A DNA stretch of 64,000 bases from Pascua guehoae (taxonomy: Eukaryota; Basidiomycota; Tremellomycetes; Trichosporonales; Trichosporonaceae), in the NCBI GenBank assembly GCA_001600415.1, contig BCJX01000003.1, forward strand, positions 405,632 through 469,631, in the 5' to 3' direction. The position numbers and the translations under genes were made by a program. The notes under the pieces were generated by a model. It saw nothing but the letters and a program-made list of their open reading frames with translations. It was not told the origin of the DNA and ran no database searches. Below, piece after piece: positions 54,586-64,000 of this stretch (position 1 is the stretch's first letter; each line of letters opens with the position of its first letter).

Positions 54586-55024
54586 GTGATCTCTCAGCAG
54601 TCGTCGTCCTATTAGTTCCGTCTCCTGGGACCCAGCTATGTGCCCATAGACCTGGATCCAGGTCACACACATCGTCGGCTGCAGCTGCAGCGAGTGGCTT
54701 CGCCACCGGTGACGTCGGCCTGGCTGGCCCGATGTAATTGGCCGTAAGTGTAGAATCGGCCCGTACGACGTTGGCCATGAGGAGTAGGGCGACCGCGACG
54801 AGGAACTTGGCCATGAAAAAAGCGCTTTTCGGTGCGGCCGACACAATCCCCTCGCCCCTACACGTCACCTTCAGCCCGTGGTCTTCGACGCAGGGCCAGA
54901 AGTCGTTACTGGTAGTGTTACACCAGCTCGTGTCAGCATTCGTACTGCTGTTGCCTGGTGGACAGCACAGGACCAGGACTGTGTCGTTGCGGCTGAATGA
55001 ACAATTCAGGACGGGATTCGTCAT
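54572..55024 (-). CDS. Hypothetical Cys-rich, putatively secreted or membrane-anchored protein, 150 aa
   Basis: This is one open frame of 150 codons. It has two parts. The first 55 or so residues carry six cysteines and several NxS/T sites (LNCSF, VLCCPPGNSS, SWCNTTS, WPCVED, VTCRGEG). Then a hydrophobic stretch follows a second Met, MAKFLVAVALLLMANVVRA, which is a textbook signal peptide followed by a mature Ala/Pro segment. Either the gene really starts at that inner Met (54813) and gives an approximately 80-residue secreted peptide, or the order is an internal membrane anchor. I recognise no family. It overlaps the tRNA-like relic at its 3' end. It is the only plausible coding sequence in the 7-kb repeat-rich region. 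Confidence 0.4.
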   Translation of the reverse strand: MTNPVLNCSFSRNDTVLVLCCPPGNSSTNADTSWCNTTSNDFWPCVEDHGLKVTCRGEGIVSAAPKSAFFMAKFLVAVALLLMANVVRADSTLTANYIGPARPTSPVAKPLAAAAADDVCDLDPGLWAHSWVPGDGTNRTTTAERSLQGV

Positions 55025-56229
55025 GGCGAGTATCGTGAGAGGTTTTGGCTAATGTTGACCGTTGATCGGTGGTCGAGGCGTTTTGGCTGCAGAATATCGG
55101 TCGACAGGGACGGGTGTAGGACGTCGGTTTGGTAGTCTGGACGGGAAGCGATGGTCGTTTCGATGGCTGCTGAGCGATAGGTGCTGAACGTACGTGGGGG
55201 GCGGGGGCATGGGTGGGGCGAAGGGCGAGTTGCGGATAGTTATTTAGAAAGAGTTTGATGTGGGCGTATGGGTGTATGGGTGTCTGGGTGTGGTGACAGT
55301 GGAGGGAACCGACGATAGGGGGAGTAGTTTGGCCAACAACCCCTCATTTTATATGATATCTTGAGCCATCACAATACAGTAACGCGGCTCCACATGGGAC
55401 GAATCTGGTCGATAATACCACAGCTGAAGTTTGAGCCCCACGTCTTGGCAGTGATGCATCAAATGGCCGAGATACTCTTCGGGCACCAGCAGTAGGTAGC
55501 GCCCCCTTGGTGCAGCAATTTTAAGTTTGAGCTCCACTACTTGGCAGCCTTAGGAATTTTTGGCATAAATCCACCTTGTTATGGCCAAAGTAGCCCAAAA
55601 TGTTTGGTAGTTTGCTCAGCGAGCACTCTGCTTATCCGCTATTCTGAGAAGTATGCCCTCACAGTATCCCACCCATGCTTTTCATGCATTGAAAGGGGAG
55701 ACAAGGTATGGAAACGTGCATACATGTGCTTTAGGGAGGTGAGGGCTAGGGCGTTAGGGGGTTTGGTGGTTAGGGGGCTATGTGGTTGGGGCATACTTCA
55801 TGCCTGCATGGACGGTGGATTGGTGCTGGTTTTAGCAAATAAAAAACTTTCTGTCCTAGTTACAAAGTTTTATGTTCGCTATTTCAGCAAAGCATTCGAG
55901 GCATTCGCCACATGATGCATCCACAGGCACAGTCTACGGCGGTGCCTGCCGGTGAGGACTTTTGGGGTACGCTTGGCACAACCTCTGCGCAGCAGTTTCG
56001 TAAACCACCAGGCATGAAAGGACGCCCGCAATGAACATTCCCTTTGCCAGGTTCTTGTAGTAGAGTAGATCCTACTGTGCTGTTACTGTGCGGCAATGTT
56101 GTTTATCGCCACCTCCTGTGTCTGCCAAGAGCCCAGACCAAGCTCGCAGTACATCAATCTACCGATACCTCGTCCTACAGATTTATGCGCAGAAGGAGAC
56201 TTGCCGGGCCATCCTTCTGTGTTGTTGGG

Positions 56230-56580
56230 TCAGATATCAGGAGGCTCCATTCACAATCGGCGTTCTGGGTTGCGATATCACGGTTATCGTGGTTATCGCT
56301 GGCTCGTGGTCAGTCACGTGGAAAGAAAAACGTCATGCCAAGCGACCCGTCCTCGGCCTTTTGCTTGGCCATGGACGACCGAGGTGATACATGATCCTAG
56401 ATATCTCTCTACCTTGGAATGGGCACGAGGCTCAAGACACTGTTGGTCACGATGCGTCATGCCAAGGGACCAACCCCTCCCTCCCTCCCTCCCACCCCTC
56501 CTTCCCCCCAGATATCTCTCCAGCTTACAATGGTCACGAGGGTCACGAGTGCGGCTTTATCGGCTTCCGTGCCACGGCTT
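56230..56580. repeat. Degenerate repeats with GATATC and CGTCATGCCAAG words
   Basis: GATATC occurs at 56233, 56274, 56400 and 56511. ACGTCATGCCAAGCGACC and GCGTCATGCCAAGGGACC occur about 125 bp apart (near 56330 and 56455), and GGTCACGA occurs in two of the units. The units are poorly conserved. Confidence 0.55.
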
Positions 56581-57355
56581 TCTTGTTTGAATAGGGCTTA
56601 GTGGGCTACCGTAGCCGTAGGCACACCAATTGCTTGGCAAAGATAACCAGATCGGTCAACTGATGAGGTAAGATTCCCAAAGAAGGCAACTACTACTGGT
56701 GGTGATGGATGGTATAAGGACTGCCGTTTTGAGCTTGGACGTCATGTGCTGACAGCAAGAGTAGTGCCAACTAATGGACGCTGTGGTGACGACGACGATT
56801 GGAAATGACCTAAACGATATCGATCATGTGGGCAACAATGAGGAAGACCCCAGAAACGACTGCGTAACGAGAGTTGAAGAGCTCTATTCGAATATTTCTG
56901 CTTGTCAAGAGGACTATTGGCCTTGCGCTGAATGAAGATCGAGTCATGACCACTACTGCCGAGCAGCGTTAGATGGTGACCCACGCTCCTACGCCCCATT
57001 TTGTCCAACCCAGTGCCTCTTTGCCCTATTGTCAATGTGTGCAAATACTTTGGGGCTGCCGCTGGTCCTTTGGCAATGGTGTTGTTACCACTGGGGATCA
57101 CGATGCATCATATGACATCGTCACGTCGCGCCGCATCGCGCAGCACCGATGACCGTTTGTTTGTGTGTGGTGTGGCTCGACTGATTGCCGGTACGCCGGT
57201 CAGCGCGTGTAGTAATCTGTGTTACTGGTACTGCCCGTGTACGCGTGCATATGTATGGCAAGCAGCACAGAGCTCCAGCACCAGCAAACTGTGTACTGTA
57301 GATACACAAAGCAGCAATCTCACTTCCTGTTACGCCTGTGCAACAGTTGGCGGAG

Positions 57356-57600
57356 GAGAGCCCTAGAAATACCACCGCGTAACCCCAGCCTCATTGATTG
57401 CTTGCCTTTTATCGCCGCGTGACGCGAAGGACAACTGTCCGATAACGCCGCTGGGCATTGTGTAGATACTGTAATCGCACACCGATGTGGTGTTGAGAAT
57501 TGTCGGGTTCTCGGGTTGTGGGGTACTCGGGTTCTCGGGTACTCGGGTTCTCGGGTTCTCGGGTTGTCAAGCCTCACGGGTTGGTCTGCCCTGCACTCGA
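57356..57600. repeat. Dispersed degenerate repeat with palindromic core, copy B
   Basis: The core TTATCG...CGATAAC (57408-57446) encloses the stem GGAC-AACT-GTCC. The downstream part has expanded into a TCGGGTTC/TACTCGGGT microsatellite (57503-57566). It matches copy A at 52455-52630 in word order, with the inner loop changed but the stem kept. Confidence 0.7.
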
Positions 57601-58301
57601 GGTGCTACTCGGCCTGCGATCTGGTAACTCTCCACAGATGGATACGCCGTCACTAGTCTCTCGAAAAAATGCAAATACGAGGCAAGTATGTTAGAAAGGA
57701 TGAGATGGCGCGAGAATAACGTTCTCATTCTCGAACAGTTCTTGGTTCCACCAAACCACACTATCCAGCACTGAGGGGGGCGTCGTCGTGCACCCGTGCG
57801 CATGTCACCATTGGTAGTAGCCGACCCATGCACGTTTAACAATTGAGGAATGCTGACGTTGACGTTGGCGGTGATGTTGGTTTATGATATCGACACGACA
57901 CAGATTACGCCGAGAACATCATACCAGATGGCGGTCGCTGCTGTGCCTGCGGTGACAATCGGGTGGCCTGTCTATTCAGTGTGATTGTCGATATGTATAC
58001 GTATCATGTGGACATGTGTACAGTACATGTGGACGTTGGACGCTGTGGCTAATGCCCAGATATGGGTATACCAAGTGCACCCAAATGTCAAGCGCGTCGA
58101 GCGAGTCGAGCACGTGACGTCACGATACTTGACCTTCGGCTCTGGCCGACGATATCCAGGCACGAGTACACCGTATGGTGCGGAACACGAGCGTTTTGTG
58201 GCGTTGTCCTCTTCCAAGCAGTGACAACCTCATGCAAACAACAGCACTTCATCTCGGCATTGCTCATTCCATCCACCTCGTCCAACCTCTTCCCACCTAC
58301 G

Positions 58302-61300
58302 ATGACGCCCCCGAATCACTCACGTTTCACGGCCCGACAAGTCGTCGAGCTCACGCACTCGGGCAAGCTCAAGGTCGAAGACTAGTGCGTGTGAGCGAGC
58401 TGCGGGCTGTGGGGTCGTGCAGTGCGGTGCCGTGTGGGCCCGTGCGTGTGAGCGAGTTTGCGACTGAACCGGCGCGCTCGTGCAGATGCAGTGCACACTC
58501 GCACGGCATGTACATACATACGCCACGCGCCACGCCACGTCGCGCACGCGTCGGTGCTCACTGACGACAGTGCGCGCGGCCTCCTCTCCCGCATGGAAAA
58601 CCAGCCGGACCCCTGGCGGTACTCGGACCTCGATCAGGTGCTCGCGGCTGCGCGTGCGCTGGACGCCGTCCCCGCGGACGAGCGGGGCCCGCTGCACGGC
58701 GTCGCTGTGGGCGTCAAGGATATCATGTACACGAGGGACATGCCGACGAGGCATGGGAGCTTGTTGTATGAGGGTGAGGGTGGGGGCGGGGAGTGGGTTG
58801 GGGGAGATGCGTGGAGCGCAGCCGAGGCCGGTGTGGTGCGTGCGTTGCGCGAGATGGGCGCGTTGGTGGTGGGCAAGACGACGACGACCGAGTTTGCAGT
58901 GTGAGTGTGTTTGTGTGTTTGTGCTTGTGCGGTGCATGCGGGGTGGAGTGCTTGTGCTTGGTGCCGGCGCGCGAGCGGGGCGGGCGCGTGGGGCGTGGGT
59001 GGGTTTAGAGCACCACTTTGCATGACTGGGCAAGCCAGACCGCCATCTGTATTCAGTGTGGTCGTGCGAGCACCGACCGTGCGAGCACCGACGTGTGAGC
59101 ACCGACCGCGCATCGCTCTCTGCTCTGCTCGGCCCGACACACGGCCCGGCGCTCGGCGCACAGGCCTCGACGAAGCCTGCTGGTGGCAAGCTAGCACTCG
59201 GTCTTGGCATTGGGGTCAGAGCACAATGTCGAGGGACGAGGGACAAGCACGGTCACGGTCACGGTGCACTGTATCGCAGCGATGGCCAACCCTCACTGAC
59301 CTCTGACCACTTCTCGTCGCACCCCGCGGGGTCTCCACCTTTCCTGCCCCCTCCCTTATCCCCCCCGCCACCCCACCCCCACCCTACTCACACCAGCTCC
59401 ACCTCCGGACCCATAACGGCCAACCCGCACAACCCAGCACACACGCCCGGTGGCTCATCGTCGGGCTCGGCCGCCGCGGTCGCCGCCTACCACGTGCCCC
59501 TGGCCTTGGGGACACAGACGGGCGGGAGCATCGTGCGCCCCGCGTCGTACTGCGGGGTGTGGGGTATCAAGCCGACTTGGAATGCGATTACAAGGGATGG
59601 TGTCAAGATTCGTGAGTGTCGCTCCGGAGGTGCGGGGAGGAGAGGGAGGGAAGCGGTTGGGTAGAACGGGTTGGAAGGCGGGGTTCGGAGTGCGGAATGC
59701 GGATTGGGGATTGGGGGTGGGGTTGAGTTTGTGCGGTTGGGTTTGTGCGGGAGGAGTCGCTCGTGCGTTCGGTGTAGATACTTGCTGGAACAGAAATTGA
59801 ATAGGGGCACTGTGCGCTGTGGGCTTTGTAGAGTTTGGAGGCTTGAAGGCTTTGGACATGCCGTGGGTTGGTCATGGTTTGTGCGCCTGGAATACCGTCC
59901 GAGTCGGCTCGGATTGAGTGGCCACGCCGTGTGCGTCGTGTCGCGCAGCTCGGCTAGGTGGCTCGCTGATCGGGCGTGATTCCGTGCGCAAGTGTGTGTC
60001 TTGTGGGTATTGGAAGTGGTGGGTGTCATAGCGGCCGGTGCTGTCTATGAGTCGACTCGGAGGCAATACGCGGGTCTGGACAGCATGACATGGAGCGATC
60101 AGCCCTGTGCTGAGACTGGGGCGGGTGCGCGCTCTATCTCGTGTGCTGGTAGGCTCGGCTGGTGGCTGGCGGTTGCGTCTGTGGTAGCCCGAGTGGCAGT
60201 CCAAGTGGTATGGGCGGCCAGGGAGTGAGCTCTGGGACTGCTATGATTCGGACCGAAGCACCGCACGGAACTAGGCGTGCACGATAGTCGGCCGGTATTG
60301 GGCTCGGGGTGCGATTGCGAGCTGGTTTTGTGAGCTCTCGTGCATGTGGTGACACGGGCTTGTCGACAACGTCTCGAGCTCGGCTGATTCGAGCTCGGGT
60401 CCGAGACGACGTTTACCAGAGCGGAGCCAGTGCCGAGGGATGTCATGACCCGAGCGCTGGGTGTACTCAGCGACCGAGCTGCTCCATGTGAGCGGGGTAC
60501 ACCACTCCAGGTCGTTCTGCTCCAACGTCACTACCACCTGCCCTAGTGACGTTCACTCGTCAGAGAACGGCCTTCCACACGTTGTTAGGATGACTCTGAT
60601 CCTGCGTCCTCTGCATGCCACCAACCCCCACCTGACCACCACCCCCCACTGACTCCAGACTCACTCACCCTCGACACGGTCGGCTTCTTCGCCCGGAGTC
60701 CCGAGGACCTCTCATTCGTCTGCTCCCTACTCGGCCTCGACGACGAACCTCCTCTGCCCTTCCCACCTCCCGCCCCTTCCGCGCACCCGCTCACGGGCCA
60801 CGTGTACGGCTTCGTCAAGACGCCCATCTGGGACGCAGAAGCGACCCCCGCCCTCGTCGCCGTATGGGAGCGCGCGCGCGCCATGCTCGTGGCCGCGGGC
60901 GCGCGCGTGGAGGACGTCGAGCTCCCCGACCCATTCGGGCAGATGTGGGCGTGGCACCGCACCATCGCCCTCGGCGAGGGGCGGGGCAGTTTCCGCGCCG
61001 AAATGGCCCGCGGCGCGCGCCTCGCAGCCGCGGGCGATACGCGCCAACTCGTCGACCCCGAAGTGGCCGAACACTATGGTGACGCGGCGCCGACGACGCG
61101 CGAGCTCACACAGGCCCTCGACGGCGCCGCGGCGCTGCGTCCGGAAATCGACCGGATCGCCAGCGGATACACGGCCCTCGTCACGCCCAGCACGCCGGGG
61201 ACAGCACCGCCCATGGACGGCAGGAGGTGGACGGGCCCCGCAGTGTGTAATAAAATGTGGACGCTGCTGCACGTGCCCGTCGTCAATGTGCCGGCGTTCA

Positions 61301-61422
61301 CCGAGGACGGGTTGCCCCTCGGCCTCTCGCTCGTGGGCGCGCGGTATACCGAGCAGAAGCTGCTGCGCGCCGCTGCCGACGTCGGGGCGGTGTGGGGCGC
61401 GAAAGTCGGGGTTGATGAGTAG
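58302..61422 (+). CDS. Amidase-signature family hydrolase, 463 aa
   Basis: Four exons: 58302-58384, 58571-58900, 59397-59611 and 60659-61422. They total 1392 nt and all phases agree. The amidase signature triad is present: Lys in [11 protein letters not shown], the cis-Ser in [18 protein letters not shown] and the nucleophile Ser in [18 protein letters not shown]. The C-terminal half has [21 protein letters not shown] and [20 protein letters not shown], typical of fungal amidases that hydrolyse small carboxamides. The substrate cannot be read. The N-terminus [17 protein letters not shown] shows no signal peptide, so it is probably cytosolic. The introns (186, 496 and 1047 nt) are far longer than in most neighbours, although donors (GTGCGT, GTGAGT, GTGAGT) and acceptors are standard. 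Intron 2 holds a 15-bp repeat of GTGCGAGCACCGACC (59064-59107). Confidence 0.9.
59064..59107. repeat. 15-bp tandem repeat GTGCGAGCACCGACC, 3 copies
   Basis: Copies start at about 59064, 59079 and 59093 inside amidase intron 2. The third copy begins GTGTGAGC. Confidence 0.8.
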
Positions 61423-62356
61423 TTGGTAGTTGGGTTCTGGGTGTGCGTTTCAGGGGTTGGCCGCTGTCATGTGTCCAGCCTGCATGGACATGTTTATCTG
61501 CTGCAAGAGGAAGACAACAGCCTGGCACACGGATAACAGTGCACAATTTCTGGTTATGTCATAACCCTGTCGGCTCTGTTGGCGGGCTGTACCACAATGG
61601 CTGCAAGAGCCCAAGGACAGCCACGGTGGCTGCACGACCCGCTATGGCATTGGTGTGAACAATACCCGCGATACCTAGCAACCCAGACCGATACTCGCAG
61701 ACGATGCACACGATCCTATATATGTGTTGTGTACAGTATCCATCCCGTGGCCAGTGCCCAAGGCCAGAGGTGGCTGTCGCTCACCTCTAACAAATATGCG
61801 ACCCACTGTCACATTTCCTTGATAACAATTTGTTCGAGTCGTGTCACCTGTCGACCCGTCAGTATCCCTCACGCCCCGTGTCCCTCTCCTCGCGCCCACG
61901 TCTCAACCCAGTCGGCAGGCGTTTTGATGCCCGGTCGAATACGTGGGGCACGTCCCACTCGCGAATCGAACCAAAGCCAAGCGTAAAGGTCAATGTGTGA
62001 CAAGACACAGGTTGATGCAGGCGTTCATCCTCAATGTCGACGAGGACTGGGACATCTAGACGATTGTGTGCCGGTTCGTGCACTGTTGTGTGTTGGGGTT
62101 TATCTCACAAGCGCCTGTGTGGGGGTGGCGATCCCCTGTGGTATGTGGGGCCAAGTGGGGGCGAGCACTGCCGTGTAACGAGGAGGATGGGCTTGGCATC
62201 ATACCTCTATCACAGTGCAGTGACCACCCGTCACAACCCAGCACCAATACCAACAAGCCAACAGCACATCTCCCAGTCGCGTCGACGTCTAGACCCACAC
62301 CTTGCCACGCCGCCACCTCTTCCGCTAACGTAAGGGATCACATCAAACTACAAATA
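61423..62356. other. Convergent intergenic region between amidase and SEC21
   Basis: This holds two 3' flanks. No exon, tRNA or strong repeat was seen. Confidence 0.5.
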
Positions 62357-64000
62357 CTAAAGCGCACCCAAGAGGAGCTGCGCGTCCTTTTCCGCCTCTG
62401 CCCTAACGCCAAGCTCGAGGGCGACGCCGCGGCTGGGCGAGTACGTCATGCGGCACTGGGCGAGCACCTTGCCGCCGCCGGCGACGAGGCCGCTGAGCTT
62501 GAGAGTGTGCAGGAACTGGTCGGTCGGGTGTTCTGTGCCGCCGAGGGGCTGCATGCCAAACAGGTCGATGAGCTGCGTGCACACCTCGACGAGACTCTTC
62601 GAGTTGGACAAGGCAAAGCGCTCCACGAGCGAGACGCCCGATGCGAGCTTGTCCCATTCGCTGTCGAAGGCGGCGTATGTTGGTGTAATGTACTGTGGTT
62701 GTTAGCAACGTTGTGCAACGCCATGTGTTAAGAGATTGGACCTTCACGCAGCCCAACCCTCCACTCCTACTCACGTCCACAGGTCCCAGCTCGAGGTTCT
62801 CCACCTGGTACTCGTCGTTGTACCCCTCCTCCTCTGGCTCGCCACTTGTCGGGTCAATCTCCTTGCTGACAAACTTGACGGTGCACGAGAGCCGTGCGTT
62901 GGCAAAGTCGTCGGGGAACTCTCGTGTGTACGAGACATAGGCGGCCCCGCTGCCCGAGTCGGTCGTGAGGCTGGGGATGGCAAGGATAAAGTCCTCGACC
63001 AGCCCAGAGTCTTCGGACGGGAGCACGTCGACCCACACCTGCTCGAGGACCGTGTTGGGGATCGTGTTGGTGACGTTGAACTGGAACACAATGTGGTCCT
63101 TGAACACGTGCTTGACCGCCGTGACGGCGTACTCGGTCTCGCTCTCGGTAAGCTGGATGGGCTTGATCGACGACTTGAGCACGGGTCCAAAGTCGGCCAT
63201 GTCGGGAATCGCCGCCAGCTGCGCCGCGTACGACGACTGCGTCTCGGCCGCATTGGCTGGTGTCGGCGTGCCGCGCTCGGGGGCCGCTGCCGATGTCGAC
63301 GCAATCGCCTCGAGTGCCGATGGCCGCGATGTCACCTCGGCCTGCGCCTGTTCCCTGCTGACCTTTGGCACCGCCTCCACGTCGAAGGCCTCGGCGTGGC
63401 TCGTGCCGTCGTTGAGGTAGGACACGAGCGAGTTTTCCAGCGCAGCGAGCGAAAAGACCGACTGGTTGCGAACAAGCGCGTCTGCCAGCTCCTTTTCCTC
63501 GAGCACCTTGATGTACATGGCGGCGCGGTCACGGACCTCGTCGTCGACATCGTCAAGGCAACGGTTGAGCAGGACGCGGATGCTGTTGAATACGCTCTTG
63601 TCGTTGACCGACACGCCAAACTTGGCGAGCGCAGAGACGGCGGCAGCGCGCACGACGGCGTTTTCGAGCACGACGCGGTTGTAAATGTAACGAATGTATT
63701 TGGTCGGGTTGGGCGTCTTGGGTCCCTCGATACCCAGGAGGTGGAGAATGCGCACCGAGAGCTTTGTAAACTCGCAGTCCTCGATAAACTCGCACAGGTG
63801 TGCAAGTGCCGACTCGCGGCTGTCGCCAATGTACTTGATCATGTCGCAAATGGCCTCGACGACGGCGTGCTTGAAGTCATAGCCGCCCTCGTCGCGGAGC
63901 ACACCCGAGAGGAACGAGAGCATGACCGCCTGCTTGTTTGGGAACTTTAAGCAGAGCGAACGGATCGCGTCGACGACAATAATCTTGAACTCGTCGGTAA
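62357..64000 (-). CDS. SEC21: Coatomer subunit gamma (gamma-COP), C-terminal part; 5' end beyond window
   Basis: Two exons are visible: 62775-64000 (open to the window edge) and 62357-62692, joined in phase 0 over an 82-nt intron. The first part, FKIIVVDAIRSLCLKFPNKQ to VLEEKELADALV, is the end of the adaptin-like HEAT solenoid (DDEVRDRAAMYIKVLEE). A Ser/Ala/Pro-rich linker follows (TSRPSALEAIASTSAAAPE), then the appendage: the Ig-like sandwich (FNVTNTIPNTVLEQVWVDV) and the platform subdomain (LFGMQPLGGTEHPTDQFL), ending MTYSPSRGVALELGVRAEAE and LLLGAL. Gamma-COP is part of the COPI F-subcomplex, which buds retrograde Golgi-to-ER vesicles; the appendage binds ARF-GAP. The remaining N-terminal half lies past position 64000. 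Confidence 0.95.

Larger units (their letters stand above)
55025..58301. other. Gene-free, repeat-bearing region upstream of the amidase
   Basis: No gene is seen. It includes several imperfect copies around GATATC/CGTCATGCCAAG (56230-56520), repeat copy B (57360-57600) and ordinary sequence. Codon bias typical of the window is absent throughout. The last 300 bp must contain the amidase promoter. Confidence 0.5.

Noticed and set aside
57503..57566. TCGGGTTC array considered as an internal telomere-type repeat
   Set aside because: The unit is not a TTAGGG-like telomere repeat, and it is clearly an expansion within repeat copy B.
1..64000. CRISPR arrays, prokaryotic operons, prophage or insertion sequences
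   Set aside because: The tandem repeats lack regularly spaced unique spacers, genes have spliceosomal introns, and no transposase or integrase sequence is visible on either strand.

Overview
This window is nuclear DNA of a GC-rich, intron-dense fungus. It is most likely a basidiomycete yeast of the Tremellomycetes, with Trichosporonales as my best guess. The evidence is the almost uniform splice donors (GTGAGT, GTGCGT, GTAAGT), CTNAC-type branch points just before the acceptors, C/G-ending codons, and orthologues in the usual fungal form (Bet2, Ufd4, PAS-kinase-like kinase, Ski3, Snu114, Tra2-like, alkaline ceramidase, gamma-COP). Exon structures below were rebuilt by hand from splice motifs and reading phase. 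In every complete model the exon lengths sum to a multiple of three. The class-level placement is inference.

Layout. 1-364: last exon of a MARVEL-like membrane protein (+). 1142-2989: secreted ricin-B-type lectin (-), with a tRNA-Gly(GCC) inside its first intron. 4106-7199: Rab geranylgeranyltransferase beta subunit BET2 (-). 7787-10477: accessory-looking pair (+), one protein with a PD-(D/E)xK-like motif and a collagen-like repeat, then a divergent kinase-like protein. 10478-12731: intergenic, with a short orphan ORF running into a degenerate 63-bp repeat and a 15-bp GACGTC repeat. 12732-19380: UFD4-type HECT ubiquitin ligase (-). 20933-24739: PAS-kinase-like Ser/Thr kinase (-). 26790-31976: SKI3, the TPR subunit of the Ski complex (+). 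32946-36123: a second Ser/Thr kinase with DLG in place of DFG (-). 36124-39392: gene-poor, with a long perfect-type hairpin. 39393-43093: SNU114, the U5 snRNP GTPase (-). 43447-45260: small mitochondrial-looking protein interrupted by a 903-base assembly gap (+). 46196-46284: intron-containing tRNA-Leu(AAG) (-). 47345-49285: Tra2-like RRM splicing factor (-). 49743-51393: alkaline ceramidase (-). 51394-58301: about 7 kb nearly gene-free and rich in degenerate repeats. 58302-61422: amidase (+). 62357-64000: 3' part of gamma-COP SEC21 (-).

Most genes are unlinked housekeeping functions: vesicle traffic (BET2, SEC21), RNA processing and decay (SNU114, Tra2-like, SKI3), ubiquitylation (UFD4), signalling (two kinases) and sphingolipid turnover. 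I see no metabolic cluster. The least ordinary material is the nuclease-like/kinase-like pair at 7.8-10.5 kb, the tRNA nested in a lectin intron, the contrast between 35-41-nt introns and 250-1050-nt introns in neighbouring genes, the 38.8-kb hairpin, the paired palindromic element at 52.5 and 57.4 kb, and the run of poly-G tracts, one of which abuts the assembly gap.
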